This document shows positions 1-8,579 of a stretch of 33,696 nucleotides of DNA, piece after piece. Below the pieces are notes generated by a model. It was given only the letters and a program-made list of their open reading frames with translations, was not told where the DNA came from and searched no databases. The DNA comes from JAICTV01 sp035634055 (lineage in GTDB: Bacteria > Planctomycetota > Phycisphaerae > Tepidisphaerales > Tepidisphaeraceae), in contig DASQDR010000110.1 in the NCBI GenBank assembly GCA_035634055.1, forward strand, positions 1-33,696. The letters are read 5' to 3'. Positions within the stretch are counted from its first letter, which is position 1; each line of letters opens with the position of its first letter. Both the position numbers and the translations under genes were made by a program.

Positions 1-1
1 C

Positions 2-949
2 GGCTCGATCTCCGGCAAGGCGTTCAAGGACGCCGACAAGGACGGGGTCTACGACTCCGGCGAGGCCGGACTGGGCGGCGCCACCCTCTTCCTGGACAAG
101 GACAAGGACGGCGTCAAGGACCTCGGCGAGCCCACCGCCACCGCCGACTCTCTCGGCAACTACAAGTTCAGCAACCTCGCCGCCGGCAGCTACCGCGTGC
201 GCGAGGTCGCCCCCGCCGGGCAGAAGGTCACCGCCCCGGCCAGCGGCTACTACGACCTGACCGTCGGCTCGGGGCAGAACCTCACCGGCAAGAACTTCGC
301 CAACCAGCCGACCGCCACCGCCACCGTGGGCACCGTCAGCGGCAAGGTGTTCAACGACGCCGACGGCGACGGCATCCTCGACGCCGGCGAGACCGGCCGC
401 TCCGGCGTGACGCTGTGGATCGACAAGGACAAGGACGGCGTCAAGGACGCCGGCGAGCAGTCGGCCACCACCGACTCTTCGGGCAACTACAAGTTCAGCA
501 ACGTCCCCGCCGGCGGCGTGCGCGTGCGGATGACCGGCGTCTCCGGCCACCGCATCACCACCCCGGCCAGCGGCTACCACGACTTCAGCCTCGGCGGCGG
601 CGGCAGCGCCACCGGCAAGAACTTCGGCGTCAGCCAGCGCGTGCTGATCAGCGGGCGCGTGTGGGTCGACAGCGACAAGGACGGGGTCAAGGACGCCGCC
701 GAGCAGGCGCTCGGGGGGTGGCGCGTGTACATCGACCGGGACAAGGACGGGGTGTTCGACAGCGGCGAGCCGAGCGTGACGACCGACGCCAGCGGCAACT
801 ACAGCTTCAAGAGCCTGGTGGCCGGCAGCTTCCGCGTCCGCATCGGCGCCCCCGGCGGCTACACCCGCATCGCCCCTTCCAGCGGGTACTACGACCTCAC
901 CCTGGGCAATGGCGGCGTCGCCAGGGACCGCAACTTCCGCTACGCCTAG
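2..949 (+). CDS. SdrD-B-repeat surface protein, 5' end cut off by the window
   Basis: The frame is open from base 2 to the TAG at 947-949, so about 315 residues are visible and the N-terminus lies outside. What remains is three tandem repeats of about 105 residues. Each starts like SGKVFNDADGDG, has a second acidic loop (DKDKDGVKD), then a GNYKFSN strand, a YRVR strand and a SGYYDLTLG strand ending in KNF. This is the SdrD B-like fold, which in other bacteria binds calcium through Asp-rich loops and acts as a stalk in secreted or surface proteins. The next gene (1280-2527) carries two more such repeats and looks like a relative. The repeats use very similar codons, so recent duplication within the gene is likely. 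The role is inferred to be structural or adhesive; no enzymatic domain is visible. Confidence 0.85.
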   Translation, partial: GSISGKAFKDADKDGVYDSGEAGLGGATLFLDKDKDGVKDLGEPTATADSLGNYKFSNLAAGSYRVREVAPAGQKVTAPASGYYDLTVGSGQNLTGKNFANQPTATATVGTVSGKVFNDADGDGILDAGETGRSGVTLWIDKDKDGVKDAGEQSATTDSSGNYKFSNVPAGGVRVRMTGVSGHRITTPASGYHDFSLGGGGSATGKNFGVSQRVLISGRVWVDSDKDGVKDAAEQALGGWRVYIDRDKDGVFDSGEPSVTTDASGNYSFKSLVAGSFRVRIGAPGGYTRIAPSSGYYDLTLGNGGVARDRNFRYA

Positions 950-1279
950 CAATCGCGGGCGGAATGTTACCCCGACGGTTTACCGGCCCGGGCGCGCTCA
1001 CGGCGCGCCCGGGCCTCTTTTTTCGCTGAAACGACCCCTGTGGTGTCGAATGACTATGACGGCAACCGGGCGGCTGGCACCGCCCTGCGCCGCGGCTTAG
1101 GATGCCGCCCCTCCGGCCGACGAGGGTCCGCCTGACCGGGCGAGGCGCAGGTTTGGCCGAACTCAGGGGCGGCAGGCAAAGTATTAGATACCGAGGGCAA
1201 CCGTTCGCGCCATCGCGCAGGGTGGGTTCGTCGGCCGCGGGCGGGTCGTCTCCCCTTTATTTGTCAGCGAGGTTCAGCG
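950..1279. other. Intergenic space between two SdrD-B genes
   Basis: Apart from the terminator at 985-1023 and the ribosome-binding site CGAGG at 1268-1272, I see no gene, RNA or strong promoter here. TATTAG at 1182-1187 could be a -10 box for the next gene, but no matching -35 box sits at the right distance. Confidence 0.5.
985..1023 (+). terminator. Strong intrinsic terminator of the SdrD-B gene
   Basis: A perfect 13-bp GC stem (985-997 with 1003-1015) with a 5-nt loop is followed directly by a T-rich run at 1016-1023. It begins 35 nt after the stop codon at 949. Nothing suggests it works on the other strand. Confidence 0.9.
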
Positions 1280-2527
1280 ATGCGTCAGGATCGAGATAGC
1301 AGCGTCCCCCAAGCGATGATCGAGCCCCTTGAGGCCCGCCAGCTCATGGCACTGGTCGTGGACGTCCGCCTGCCGGGCGGCGGGAAGGAAGTCGTCGCCA
1401 CCTCGGTGGGGCAGACGATCAACCTCGAGGTCTGGGCGACCGCGACCGGCAGTGACAACAACGTCTCCAACGAAGGTTTGCAGACGGCCATCGGATCCCT
1501 CCTGAGCGCCAACATCGGCGGCGGGGCGGTGAGCGGAACGCTCAAGGCCACCCTTGTCTCCCCGTTCAACGGCAACGGCTCGAGCAGCGGGGCGCAGGTG
1601 GACCTGGACGGCGACGGCGACCTGGACGTCGGCAGCAACACCAACGACGAGGCCGCCGGCTTCCTCTTCGCCCGCGCCGCCGACACCAGCTTTGACGGCA
1701 CCGACGTTGCCAAGGGTCAGTCCTTCAAGATCGCCAACGCCACCTTCACCGTCACCAAGCTGCTGACCGGCACGCAGACCGACCTGGTCTACCGCATCCG
1801 CCCGACGACCAACGCGTACCTGTACGTGCAGGACGGGCAGTCGGCCAGCTCGCTGACGGGGGCGACGTTCGCCGCGGGCACGGGCGTGAAGGTGACGGTG
1901 CCGGGCGTGGCGACGGTCTCCGGGCGCGTGTTCAACGACAAGAACGCCAACGGCATCTTCGACGGCAGCGACACCGGCATCGGCGGGTTCCGCGTCTTCC
2001 TGGACAAGGACGCCGACGGGCAGCTCGACTCCAACGAGATCTCCAAGCCGGTCAGCTCGACCGGCACCTACACCTTCACCGGCGTGCCGACCGGCACGTA
2101 CCGCGTGCGCGAGGTCTTCCGCGACGGCTGGCGGCAGACGTTCCCGGCGCTGGGGTACTACGAGGTCACCCTGCGCAGCGGCGACGCGGCCAAGAGCCTG
2201 TCGTTCGCCAATACCGACACGGTGCTGATCAAGGGCAACGTCTTCATGGACGCCAATCAGAACAAGCTGCGCGACGCCGCCGAGCCCGGGCTGCGCGGGT
2301 GGATGCTCTTCCTGGACCACAACAACAGCGGGAAGCTCGACAAGGGCGACGACTGGGCCCTCAGCGACGCCAACGGCAACTACCGCTTCTTCAACCTCCC
2401 CGCCGGCAAATACGTCGTGCGCGCGGTGCAGCAGGCCGGCTACAAGCTCACTGCCCCCGCGGGCGGCGCTCACACCGTGACGCTGGGCGCCGGCGATACG
2501 GTGAGCAACAAGAACTTCGGCGAGTAG
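1280..2527 (+). CDS. Planctomycete exoprotein with two SdrD-B-like repeats
   Basis: A 415-aa protein. The ATG at 1280 has CGAGG seven bases upstream. Residues about 10-20 (AMIEPLEARQLMAL) match the N-terminal motif shared by many large planctomycete secreted proteins, which stands in place of an ordinary signal peptide. Residues about 22-205 form a beta-rich domain with Asp-rich loops (DLDGDGDLDVGS) that I cannot assign with confidence; it is somewhat cohesin-like. Two SdrD-B repeats follow, about 210-315 (VSGRVFNDKNANGIFDG) and 316-415 (IKGNVFMDANQNKLRDAAE), ending in SNKNFGE. It is probably a calcium-stabilised extracellular or envelope protein. The gene is bounded by the 985-1023 and 2571-2608 hairpins, so it is likely transcribed alone. 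Confidence 0.85.
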   Translation: MRQDRDSSVPQAMIEPLEARQLMALVVDVRLPGGGKEVVATSVGQTINLEVWATATGSDNNVSNEGLQTAIGSLLSANIGGGAVSGTLKATLVSPFNGNGSSSGAQVDLDGDGDLDVGSNTNDEAAGFLFARAADTSFDGTDVAKGQSFKIANATFTVTKLLTGTQTDLVYRIRPTTNAYLYVQDGQSASSLTGATFAAGTGVKVTVPGVATVSGRVFNDKNANGIFDGSDTGIGGFRVFLDKDADGQLDSNEISKPVSSTGTYTFTGVPTGTYRVREVFRDGWRQTFPALGYYEVTLRSGDAAKSLSFANTDTVLIKGNVFMDANQNKLRDAAEPGLRGWMLFLDHNNSGKLDKGDDWALSDANGNYRFFNLPAGKYVVRAVQQAGYKLTAPAGGAHTVTLGAGDTVSNKNFGE

Positions 2528-2570
2528 CGGCTGAAATGACCGTCGGCTCGCGGTCGCGCCATGGGAAAAA

Positions 2571-2608
2571 CAACGGGCCCGGACGCCTTCCCGCGTCCGG
2601 GCCCGTTG
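2571..2608. terminator. Bidirectional intrinsic terminator between convergent genes
   Basis: A perfect 16-bp stem (2571-2586 with 2593-2608) with loop CTTCCC. On the minus strand it is followed by TTTTT (the AAAAA at 2566-2570), and on the plus strand by a weaker TCATT. It lies between the plus gene ending at 2527 and the minus gene ending at 2778, so it can end both. Confidence 0.85.
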
Positions 2609-2777
2609 TCATTGATCGAGGCGAGTGATTCAAGCACCGACCTCCCTCGCCCCGGTACGCCGGGGAGAGGTGCAAACGTCGCCTGGAGTTGGCGAAGGCC
2701 GCTGCGCAGTAGAAAGCGACGAGGACGAGAAATGCAGGATCTTCGGCGGACGCCACCTACGCCAGGTGGCAACCGGG

Positions 2778-3104
2778 CTACTCTTCCTCCACCGGCACTT
2801 CCGCGAGTCGGAGGAACGTGTCGATGCACCCGTCCAGCATCGACTCCGGCCAGTAGTACGCGTCGACGCGCTCCTCGTCGCGCGTGATCCCCCAGCCGCC
2901 GTCGGCGAAGCGCACGACCGCGAGCTGCCCGCGCCAACAGCGCGCGGTCAGGACGGTTTCCTTGATTTCGCGCTCGAGGAAGAAACCACGAACGCCGGCC
3001 CGCGCCTGCGATGACAGCACGACAACCCCGCTGATTCGATAACCCGATTCGGTCACCCGCCTTGCCCGGGCGGGGCGCCACGGCGGCGCAAAACGTGCAC
3101 TCAC
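2778..3104 (-). CDS. Small protein of unknown function (108 aa)
   Basis: I do not recognise a family. The frame opens with a GTG at 3104; AAGGG lies about five bases upstream on the minus strand and there is no in-frame ATG before the C-terminal half. The C-terminal two thirds (from FFLEREIKETVLTARCW through WGITRDEERVDAYYWPESM to a VPVEEE end) has balanced composition with many Trp, Tyr and acidic residues, as in a folded cytoplasmic protein, and unlike the Arg/Ala/Pro-rich shadow frames around it. No membrane segment or signal peptide is visible. It is convergent with the SdrD-B gene; about 290 nt separate it from the divergent gene at 3396. The N-terminal 25 residues are Arg-rich, so the true start could lie further in. 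Confidence 0.55.
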   Translation of the reverse strand: MSARFAPPWRPARARRVTESGYRISGVVVLSSQARAGVRGFFLEREIKETVLTARCWRGQLAVVRFADGGWGITRDEERVDAYYWPESMLDGCIDTFLRLAEVPVEEE

Positions 3105-3395
3105 ACCCTTACGCCATCTCCGGCCAACGGTTCAAGAGGCAACGAAATTCCTTAGCCGGTTCGTAACGCTCGGCGTGAGGGGTGTTACCCTTGCCGAGAG
3201 CCAGCGTGGCAAGCGCCGCACGTGCGCGGCGGCAGCGCGTGCGCGTGGGCCGGGAGCGCACGGCGCAACTTGATGACGCCGACCCGCATCGCGCGCAGCG
3301 GCTTATGATGGCGCGGCAAGCGCCGGGCACGGGCACGGGCACGGCGGCAGTGGCAGTGGCGATGGCGGTGGCGGACGGCAGGCTGGGAGCGGACG

Positions 3396-4292
3396 ATGCA
3401 CTGGCGGGTGGAAGGGGCCGAGGCGCGGACCGGGGTGGAGCGGAGCTACACCGTTGAGGCCGCGACCGCCAGCGAGGCCGAGCAGTGGGCGCGCGAGCTG
3501 GGGCTGCTGGTGTCGTCGGTGAAAGCCGCCGCGCCGCCGCGCTCGACCGCCGAGACGCTGGACAAGCTGCTGGCGACGCCCGACGGTTCCGGACGGGGCG
3601 ATGCCCGATCGCCGCGGAGCAGCGCCCACCCGCCGGGCGCGCGGTACGACCCGCCGTTCGCGCCGCCGGGTCGGTCGGCGGGGCCGGCGTTGTCGCGGCC
3701 GGCATCTGCGGGGCCGGCATCGTCGGGGCCGACGCCCGCGCAGGTGAACACGCCCGCGCCGGTGCGGCCGCCGGCGATCCTTCCCGAGTCGGCGCCCCCA
3801 ACGGCCGCCGCCGCGTCGGCCCCTTCATCTCGACCAGCCGCCGTTGTTGCGCCGCCGCCGGTCGCGGCGACGCCGGCAATACCTCGCGCGGTTGCCGGCG
3901 TCGCGGTGACGCCGCCCATACCCGTTTACCCGCCTGAGGCGGCGCGGGCCGAGCCGGTCCCGCCGCCCCCGCCCCCGCCGCGAGCAGCCGCATCGGAGCC
4001 GCCGCCGGAATACGAGGGCATCGTCCGCGGCGCGACTCTCCTCCAGCGCGGCGCGCGGATCTACACCACGCTGGCGGTCCTGGCCTTCCTCCTCGCCGGC
4101 GTTGCTCTTCTGGGAGGCGTGATCGTGGCGGCTCGCGACGCGAACCCGCGCGCGATGATCGAGCCCGCCGTGGTCGGCGTGGCGGCCGCGCTCGCCGGCG
4201 CGCTGCTGCTGAGCGCGGGCACGTGCCACCGCCTGCTGGCGTCGCTCTCGCTCGCCCTGCGCGACTTGGCGCGCAACAGCTTCCGATCCTGA
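3396..4292 (+). CDS. Pro/Ala-rich protein with two C-terminal membrane helices
   Basis: A 298-aa protein; the ATG at 3396 follows GGGAG by six bases. Residues 1-48 (MHWRVEGAEARTG, then SYTVEAATASEAEQWAREL) form a small alpha/beta domain of a kind often seen at the N-terminus of planctomycete membrane proteins, where a substituted Trp/Val strand is followed by an Ala/Glu helix. Residues about 50-215 are a low-complexity Pro/Ala/Ser linker with a run of seven prolines near residue 192. Two hydrophobic segments follow (about residues 226-249, TLAVLAFLLAGVALLGG, and about 257-275, VVGVAAALAGALLL). The likely topology is cytoplasmic N-domain, flexible linker and a C-terminal helical hairpin in the membrane. 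The function is unknown. Both neighbours are separate transcription units. Confidence 0.7.
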   Translation: MHWRVEGAEARTGVERSYTVEAATASEAEQWARELGLLVSSVKAAAPPRSTAETLDKLLATPDGSGRGDARSPRSSAHPPGARYDPPFAPPGRSAGPALSRPASAGPASSGPTPAQVNTPAPVRPPAILPESAPPTAAAASAPSSRPAAVVAPPPVAATPAIPRAVAGVAVTPPIPVYPPEAARAEPVPPPPPPPRAAASEPPPEYEGIVRGATLLQRGARIYTTLAVLAFLLAGVALLGGVIVAARDANPRAMIEPAVVGVAAALAGALLLSAGTCHRLLASLSLALRDLARNSFRS

Positions 4293-4596
4293 GAGCGCCT
4301 GGCAAGCTGCGCGCCGCCAACAGTCTGCTCTCGGTGCCGCGCCCGCTATTTTTAAAGGGCTTTGGCCACCGCACCGGATCGCACCACAGCGTAACCTGCT
4401 TCACGCCTGGACGAAATTTATTGTGGGCGGCGGATGACGCGAGTAGCCTGGCCGTACAATGCCTGGACGTGGTGCCGGGTGTCGTGCTGGGTGTGCTGCC
4501 CGACCGCCGCGTTTTTCTTTTAGGAGGGGTGCGTCCCGCCTCTGTTCCGGCTTCGCTTCAGGCCTCGCCGGTCCGCCGCGCTTCAACGTGCCTTGG
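4293..4596. other. Leader and promoter region of the RTX-like gene
   Basis: No gene is seen. The region holds TACAAT (4455-4460), T/A-rich patches near 4349-4355 and 4415-4422, and a perfect Shine-Dalgarno-like AGGAGG at 4522-4527 that is about 70 nt before the likely start and has no suitable start codon at normal spacing. A GTG at 4529 opens a 23-codon frame whose TGA (4598-4600) overlaps the ATGATG of the main gene, but it lies too close to the AGGAGG to be convincing. Confidence 0.4.
4455..4460 (+). promoter_or_regulatory. -10-like box TACAAT upstream of the RTX-like gene
   Basis: TACAAT matches the sigma-70 -10 consensus at five of six positions. It overlaps the upstream ATG at 4459, which argues that this ATG is not the translation start. 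A -35 box is not clear; ATGACG lies at a 15-bp spacing. Confidence 0.35.
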
Positions 4597-6885
4597 ATGA
4601 TGAGCCATTTCCGCCGCCCGCACCGCCGTCTCGATCTTTCGGACCTTCGACAGTTGGACCTCGACCGCTGGCAGCGCGGCCGCGGCGTCGGACGCGTTGC
4701 GCCGATCGAGCCGCTCGAGCGCCGCCGCCTGTTGGCGAGCGCGGCGATCGTCTCCGGCGTGCTGACCGTCACCGGCAACGACGCGCCCGACCTGATCGCG
4801 GTGGACACCGACCCGCTCGGGAAGGTTCGCGTCACGATCAACGGCAGCGCGTCGAGCTTCGACTACAACGCCTTCCGGTCGCTCGCGGTCAACGCCAACG
4901 GCGGCAACGACGAAGTCACCGTCAGCTACACCATCCTCAAGCACGCTCGCCTCGACGGCGGGGCGGGGAACGATTCCCTCGTCGGCGGCGGGGGAAACGA
5001 TCTGCTCCTCGGCGGCGCTGGCGACGACACGCTGCGCGGCGAAGGCGGCGGCGACACCCTGCGCGGCGACGCCGGCAACGACACCGCCGACTACTCCTTC
5101 CGCACGGGCGGCCTGACCATCGGCATCGGCACCCTTTCCGACGACGGCTCGCCCGGCGAGAAGGACAACGTCTGGTCGGATGTAGAAACCATCCTCGGTG
5201 GACAGGGCAACGACTCGATCAAGGGCTCGGGCGCGGGCAACCTGCTGGCGGGCAACGGCGGCAACGACACGCTCATCGGCCTGGGCGGAAATGACTCCCT
5301 CGACGGCGGGCCCGGAAATGACCGCCTCGATGCCGGAGAGGGCAATGACACCCTGAACGGCGGCACCGGCGGCGACGAGCTCCTCGGCGGGCCGGGCACC
5401 GACGCCGCGCCCGACGACCCGGCAGACACGCGCACCAGCGTCGAGAACATCACGGGCGGGGGCGGCGGCGGCAGCGTCTTCTTCGAGGACCCGTACCTGA
5501 TCGTCCAGGGCACCGGCGGCAACGACTCAATCAGCATCGTCGCCAGCGAGGCGAGCAACACGTACGCCGTCACCATCAATGGCAAGCCCGTGGGCTCGGC
5601 GAGCTACGAAGACGCGTTGATTCGCCGCATCATCGTCCGCGGCCTCGGCGGAAACGACACGATCAGCGGCAGCTCCTTCGCCGAGCGCATCGAGGGCGGC
5701 GCCGGCAACGATTCCATCCTCGGCAACGGCGGCAACGACACCCTGGACGGCGGCGCCGGCGGCGACACCCTCAAGGGGGGCGCCGGCAACGACACCGCCG
5801 ACTACGCCGCGCGCAACGCCAACCTCACCATCGGCATCGGCACCTTGGCCGACGACGGCGAGGCCGGCGAGAAGGACAACGTCTTCACCGACGTCGAAAC
5901 TGTCTTCGGCGGCAGCGGTAACGATTCGATCAAAGGCGGCTCCGCGGCCAACCTGCTCGTCGGCGGCAGCGGCAACGATTCGCTCTTCGGCAACTGGGGC
6001 GACGACACCCTCGTTGGCATCGACGGCAACGACTCGCTCATGGGCGAGGGCGACAACGACTCGCTCATCGCCCACCTCGGCAACGACACCCTCGACGGCG
6101 GCGCGGGCGCGGATTCGCTCGACGGCGGTGGCGGGGTCAACGTCCTGCGCAACGGCGAGGCGACGCTCAACCTCCCGCTGGCGATCGAGTGGCCCGACCG
6201 CAACGTCTCGGTGCTCGGCACCGACGCGCGCGACACGATCCTCGTTTGGGGCGACGAGGATCTGCACGTCACGTTCAACGGCGTGCAGTGGACGTTCTCC
6301 GGGAACTACGTGTTCTCGACCGTCGTCACCGTACACGGGTACGGCGGAGACGACGATTTCAGGGCGTTCAGCGAGTCCGGCGGCATCCGCGTGGCTCTCC
6401 ACGGCGGCGCGGGTGACGATCAGTTTTTGCTGGACGAAGGCTTGAACGACACGGTCTTCGGCGGCGAAGGCAACGACGTCTTCACCCTCTCCAACACGCA
6501 CTCGCTCCGCTTTACCCATGACGGCGGGGATGGCGTGGATACCGTCATCGCGGCCGGGCCCGGCCAGCCGCAAACCCTCGACCTCAACGTCGCCAAGAAC
6601 TTTGAGAACGCTATCGGCGGCGACTCCGTCACCAAGATCATCGGCACCAACGGACCCAACGACCTGCGCAGCTACAACAGCAGCAACTGGAACGTGACCC
6701 TCATCGGCAAGGGTGGCAATGACACGCTCACCGGCGGCGAGGGCGCCGACAGCCTCGACGGCGGGGCGGGCAACGACTCGCTGATCGGCGCGGCCGGCGC
6801 CGACACGCTCAATGGCGGCGACGGCACCGACACCGGCCTCGCGACCGCGGGAGACGTGCTGCTGAGCATCGAGAAGATTGCGTAG
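4597..6885 (+). CDS. Large secreted protein with RTX-like calcium-binding nonapeptide repeats
   Basis: I place the start at the paired ATGs at 4597/4600. An upstream ATG at 4459 would overlap a -10 box and add a Cys/Arg-rich tail. From 4597 the protein has 762 residues. The planctomycete motif IEPLERRRLLAS lies at about residues 36-47. Two blocks of GGxGNDxLxG repeats (about 110-265 and 340-510) should form parallel beta-rolls that bind Ca2+. They look like an internal duplication: each holds a spacer of the type TADYxxR...LTIGIGTL followed by EKDNV and DVET. Between and after them are non-repeat beta regions, and a last short repeat block precedes a stop after SIEKIA. The protein is probably secreted and folds only in outside calcium. 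No protease or lipase domain is visible, so it is structural or adhesive rather than a classic RTX toxin. Confidence 0.85.
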   Translation: MMSHFRRPHRRLDLSDLRQLDLDRWQRGRGVGRVAPIEPLERRRLLASAAIVSGVLTVTGNDAPDLIAVDTDPLGKVRVTINGSASSFDYNAFRSLAVNANGGNDEVTVSYTILKHARLDGGAGNDSLVGGGGNDLLLGGAGDDTLRGEGGGDTLRGDAGNDTADYSFRTGGLTIGIGTLSDDGSPGEKDNVWSDVETILGGQGNDSIKGSGAGNLLAGNGGNDTLIGLGGNDSLDGGPGNDRLDAGEGNDTLNGGTGGDELLGGPGTDAAPDDPADTRTSVENITGGGGGGSVFFEDPYLIVQGTGGNDSISIVASEASNTYAVTINGKPVGSASYEDALIRRIIVRGLGGNDTISGSSFAERIEGGAGNDSILGNGGNDTLDGGAGGDTLKGGAGNDTADYAARNANLTIGIGTLADDGEAGEKDNVFTDVETVFGGSGNDSIKGGSAANLLVGGSGNDSLFGNWGDDTLVGIDGNDSLMGEGDNDSLIAHLGNDTLDGGAGADSLDGGGGVNVLRNGEATLNLPLAIEWPDRNVSVLGTDARDTILVWGDEDLHVTFNGVQWTFSGNYVFSTVVTVHGYGGDDDFRAFSESGGIRVALHGGAGDDQFLLDEGLNDTVFGGEGNDVFTLSNTHSLRFTHDGGDGVDTVIAAGPGQPQTLDLNVAKNFENAIGGDSVTKIIGTNGPNDLRSYNSSNWNVTLIGKGGNDTLTGGEGADSLDGGAGNDSLIGAAGADTLNGGDGTDTGLATAGDVLLSIEKIA

Positions 6886-6958
6886 CGCGTCAGAAGAGCG
6901 CGCAGCTCGCCAGGGTCAGCCCAGCGCGTCGTTTTCATCACTCGGCGCGCGCGGCCGG

Positions 6959-7555
6959 TTACGGCTTGCTTGGCTGCGTCGCTGCGCCCGCCTTCGTGGC
7001 GGCTTGGAAGTTCATCGCGGCAGAGTTCATGCAGTAGCGCAGCCCGGTCGGGGCGGGGCCGTCGGTGAAGACGTGGCCGAGGTGCCCGCCGCAGCGCGCG
7101 CACGTTACCTCGTCGCGCGACATGCCATGGCTGCTGTCGGTGCCGACGTGCACGGCGTCACCACTGATCGGCTTCCAGAAGCTCGGCCAGCCGGTGCCGG
7201 ACTCGAACTTCGTCTCGCTGGCGAACAGCGGCAGGCCGCACCCCGCGCAGGCGTAGGTGCCGGCTTCGTGGTTGTCCCACGTCTTACCGGTGAACGCGCG
7301 CTCGGTTCCCTTCTCGCGCAGCACGTGGAACTGCTCCGGGGCCAGCTGCTTCTTCCACTCGGCCTCGGACTTCTTCACCACGTCGTTCCTCTGGGCGTTC
7401 TTGTACACGTCGACTTTCTCCGATGGTGCGGTGGTCGCGGCCGGCGCGCCGGGGTCGGTGGCGTGGGCGGATCCGTCGCAGGCGGTGGCGGCGACGATGA
7501 CCAGCAGCGTCGCCACCAGGAGCGCGCCGAGGCGCGCGGTCGTGCGGTTGTTCAT
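6959..7555 (-). CDS. msrB: Peptide methionine (R)-S-oxide reductase, exported
   Basis: MsrB reduces the R form of methionine sulfoxide in proteins. The zinc-binding pairs CAGC and CARC, the substrate loop SGTGWPSFW and the catalytic cysteine in RYCMNSAAM (about residue 175 of 198) are all present, so the enzyme looks complete. A hydrophobic N-terminal segment (LLVATLLVIVAATAC) ends in a lipobox-like ATAC, pointing to a signal peptide and possibly a lipoprotein that repairs envelope proteins. The position before the cysteine is atypical for a lipobox. I choose the ATG at 7555 rather than the one at 7567, because the latter overlaps the TAGAAT box that should drive this gene. It is divergent from the phosphodiesterase gene with only 34 nt between them, and convergent with the RTX-like gene. 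Confidence 0.95.
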   Translation of the reverse strand: MNNRTTARLGALLVATLLVIVAATACDGSAHATDPGAPAATTAPSEKVDVYKNAQRNDVVKKSEAEWKKQLAPEQFHVLREKGTERAFTGKTWDNHEAGTYACAGCGLPLFASETKFESGTGWPSFWKPISGDAVHVGTDSSHGMSRDEVTCARCGGHLGHVFTDGPAPTGLRYCMNSAAMNFQAATKAGAATQPSKP

Positions 7556-7565
7556 GGTTGCTCTC

Positions 7566-7571
7566 ATTCTA
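7566..7571 (-). promoter_or_regulatory. -10 box TAGAAT of msrB
   Basis: Read on the minus strand, TAGAAT ends 10 nt before the ATG at 7555, so the transcript would have only a leader of about 3-4 nt. It lies 3 bp from the oppositely oriented TATACT box. No good -35 box is seen at 16-18 bp. Confidence 0.5.
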
Positions 7572-7574
7572 GGC

Positions 7575-7580
7575 TATACT
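7575..7580 (+). promoter_or_regulatory. -10 box TATACT of the YmdB-type gene
   Basis: TATACT ends 9 nt before the ATG at 7590. A transcript starting about 7 nt downstream would be nearly leaderless. A poor -35 (TTCATG, 7551-7556) lies at 18-bp spacing inside the msrB start. Confidence 0.55.
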
Positions 7581-7589
7581 CCGCCGCCA

Positions 7590-8444
7590 ATGCCGTTGCG
7601 GATTCTATGCCTGGGTGACATCGTCGGCCGGCCGGGGCGGCAGGTCGTTCATCAGAAGCTCGCGGCCCTGGTGCGCGAGCGGCAGGTGGACCTGGTCGTT
7701 GCCAACGCCGAGAACATCGCCGGTGGCAGCGGCATCACGCAGAACCTGTTCAACAAGATCCGCGCCTACGGGATCGACGTGGTCACCCTCGGCGACCACA
7801 TTTACAAGAAGCAGGACATCATCCCCACCCTGCAGGCGAGCGAGCGGATCGTCCGCCCGGCAAACTTGTCGCCGGCGGCGACCGGCAGGCCCTACACCTG
7901 CGTCACCACCAACAGCGGCGTCAACGTCTGCGTCTTCTCGATCCTCGGGCGGATCTACATGAACCTGCCGGCCGACGACCCGTTCGCCGCCGCCAACCGC
8001 GTGCTCGACCAGATGCCCGCCAACGTGCGCGTCTGCGTGTGCGACTTCCACGCAGAGGCTAGCAGCGAGAAGGTGGCCATGGGCCACTGGCTCGACGGGC
8101 GCGTGAGCGTGATCTTCGGCACCCACACGCACGTGCCGACCGCCGACGCCAAGATCCTGCCCGCCGGCAGCGCGTTCATCAGCGACGTCGGCATGTGCGG
8201 CCCGTACGACTCGGTGCTGGGGCGGCGCAAGGAGCGGGTGCTGAAGTTCATGACCACCAACATGCCCACGCCGTTCGACGTCGCGACCGGCGACGTGCGC
8301 ATGTGCGGCCTGCTCAGCGAGGTGGACCCGGAAACCGGCCGCGCCACCAGCGTGGAACGCATCGAGGTTCGCGGCGAAAACGCTGACCAGGCCTACGACG
8401 CGGACGACAAGGCCCCGGCGGGGAATTTCCGGTCAGGAGAGTAG
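7590..8444 (+). CDS. YmdB-type metallophosphoesterase (TIGR00282 family)
   Basis: A 284-aa protein that matches the TIGR00282/YmdB family over its full length. Family members are dimetal phosphodiesterases; Bacillus YmdB hydrolyses 2',3'-cyclic nucleotides and affects biofilm and motility choices. Metal-binding motifs are visible in order: CLGDIVGRPGR near the N-terminus, ANAENIAGG, TLGDHIYKK, DFHAEASSEK and GTHTHVPTAD, with a GMCGPYDSVLG segment near residue 205. No Shine-Dalgarno site precedes the ATG at 7590, and a TATACT box sits only 9 nt upstream, which supports this start and a nearly leaderless mRNA. The open frame extends upstream of 7590 but the upstream part overlaps msrB and has no similarity. 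The in vivo substrate in planctomycetes is not known. Confidence 0.93.
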   Translation: MPLRILCLGDIVGRPGRQVVHQKLAALVRERQVDLVVANAENIAGGSGITQNLFNKIRAYGIDVVTLGDHIYKKQDIIPTLQASERIVRPANLSPAATGRPYTCVTTNSGVNVCVFSILGRIYMNLPADDPFAAANRVLDQMPANVRVCVCDFHAEASSEKVAMGHWLDGRVSVIFGTHTHVPTADAKILPAGSAFISDVGMCGPYDSVLGRRKERVLKFMTTNMPTPFDVATGDVRMCGLLSEVDPETGRATSVERIEVRGENADQAYDADDKAPAGNFRSGE

Positions 8445-8560
8445 GGGGCCGATCGCGCGCCAACGCTCCCGCGCGCCGTGCGAGAACGCAGCGCGCAGTT
8501 GCCCCAACCCGGCGGAGCCGCGGCCGGAGCGGCTGGTCGGACTCAACGCGCGCCGGAACC

Positions 8561-8578
8561 CGCGCCACGGGTGGCGCG
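8561..8578. terminator. Short hairpin between convergent genes
   Basis: CGCGCCAC and GTGGCGCG form an 8-bp stem with a minimal loop, right next to the stop codon of the minus-strand gene at 8580. There is no T-run, so a role in termination is only a guess. Confidence 0.3.
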
Positions 8579-8579
8579 A

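Noticed and set aside
2645..2670. CCCCGG-TACG-CCGGGG hairpin as a second terminator near 2650
   Set aside because: It is short, has no T-run and looks like a dispersed GC-rich palindrome; the 2571-2608 hairpin already explains termination.
4459..4596. Upstream ATG at 4459 as the start of the RTX-like protein
   Set aside because: It overlaps a TACAAT box and adds a Cys/Arg-rich tail before the planctomycete export motif; the ATGs at 4597/4600 fit better.
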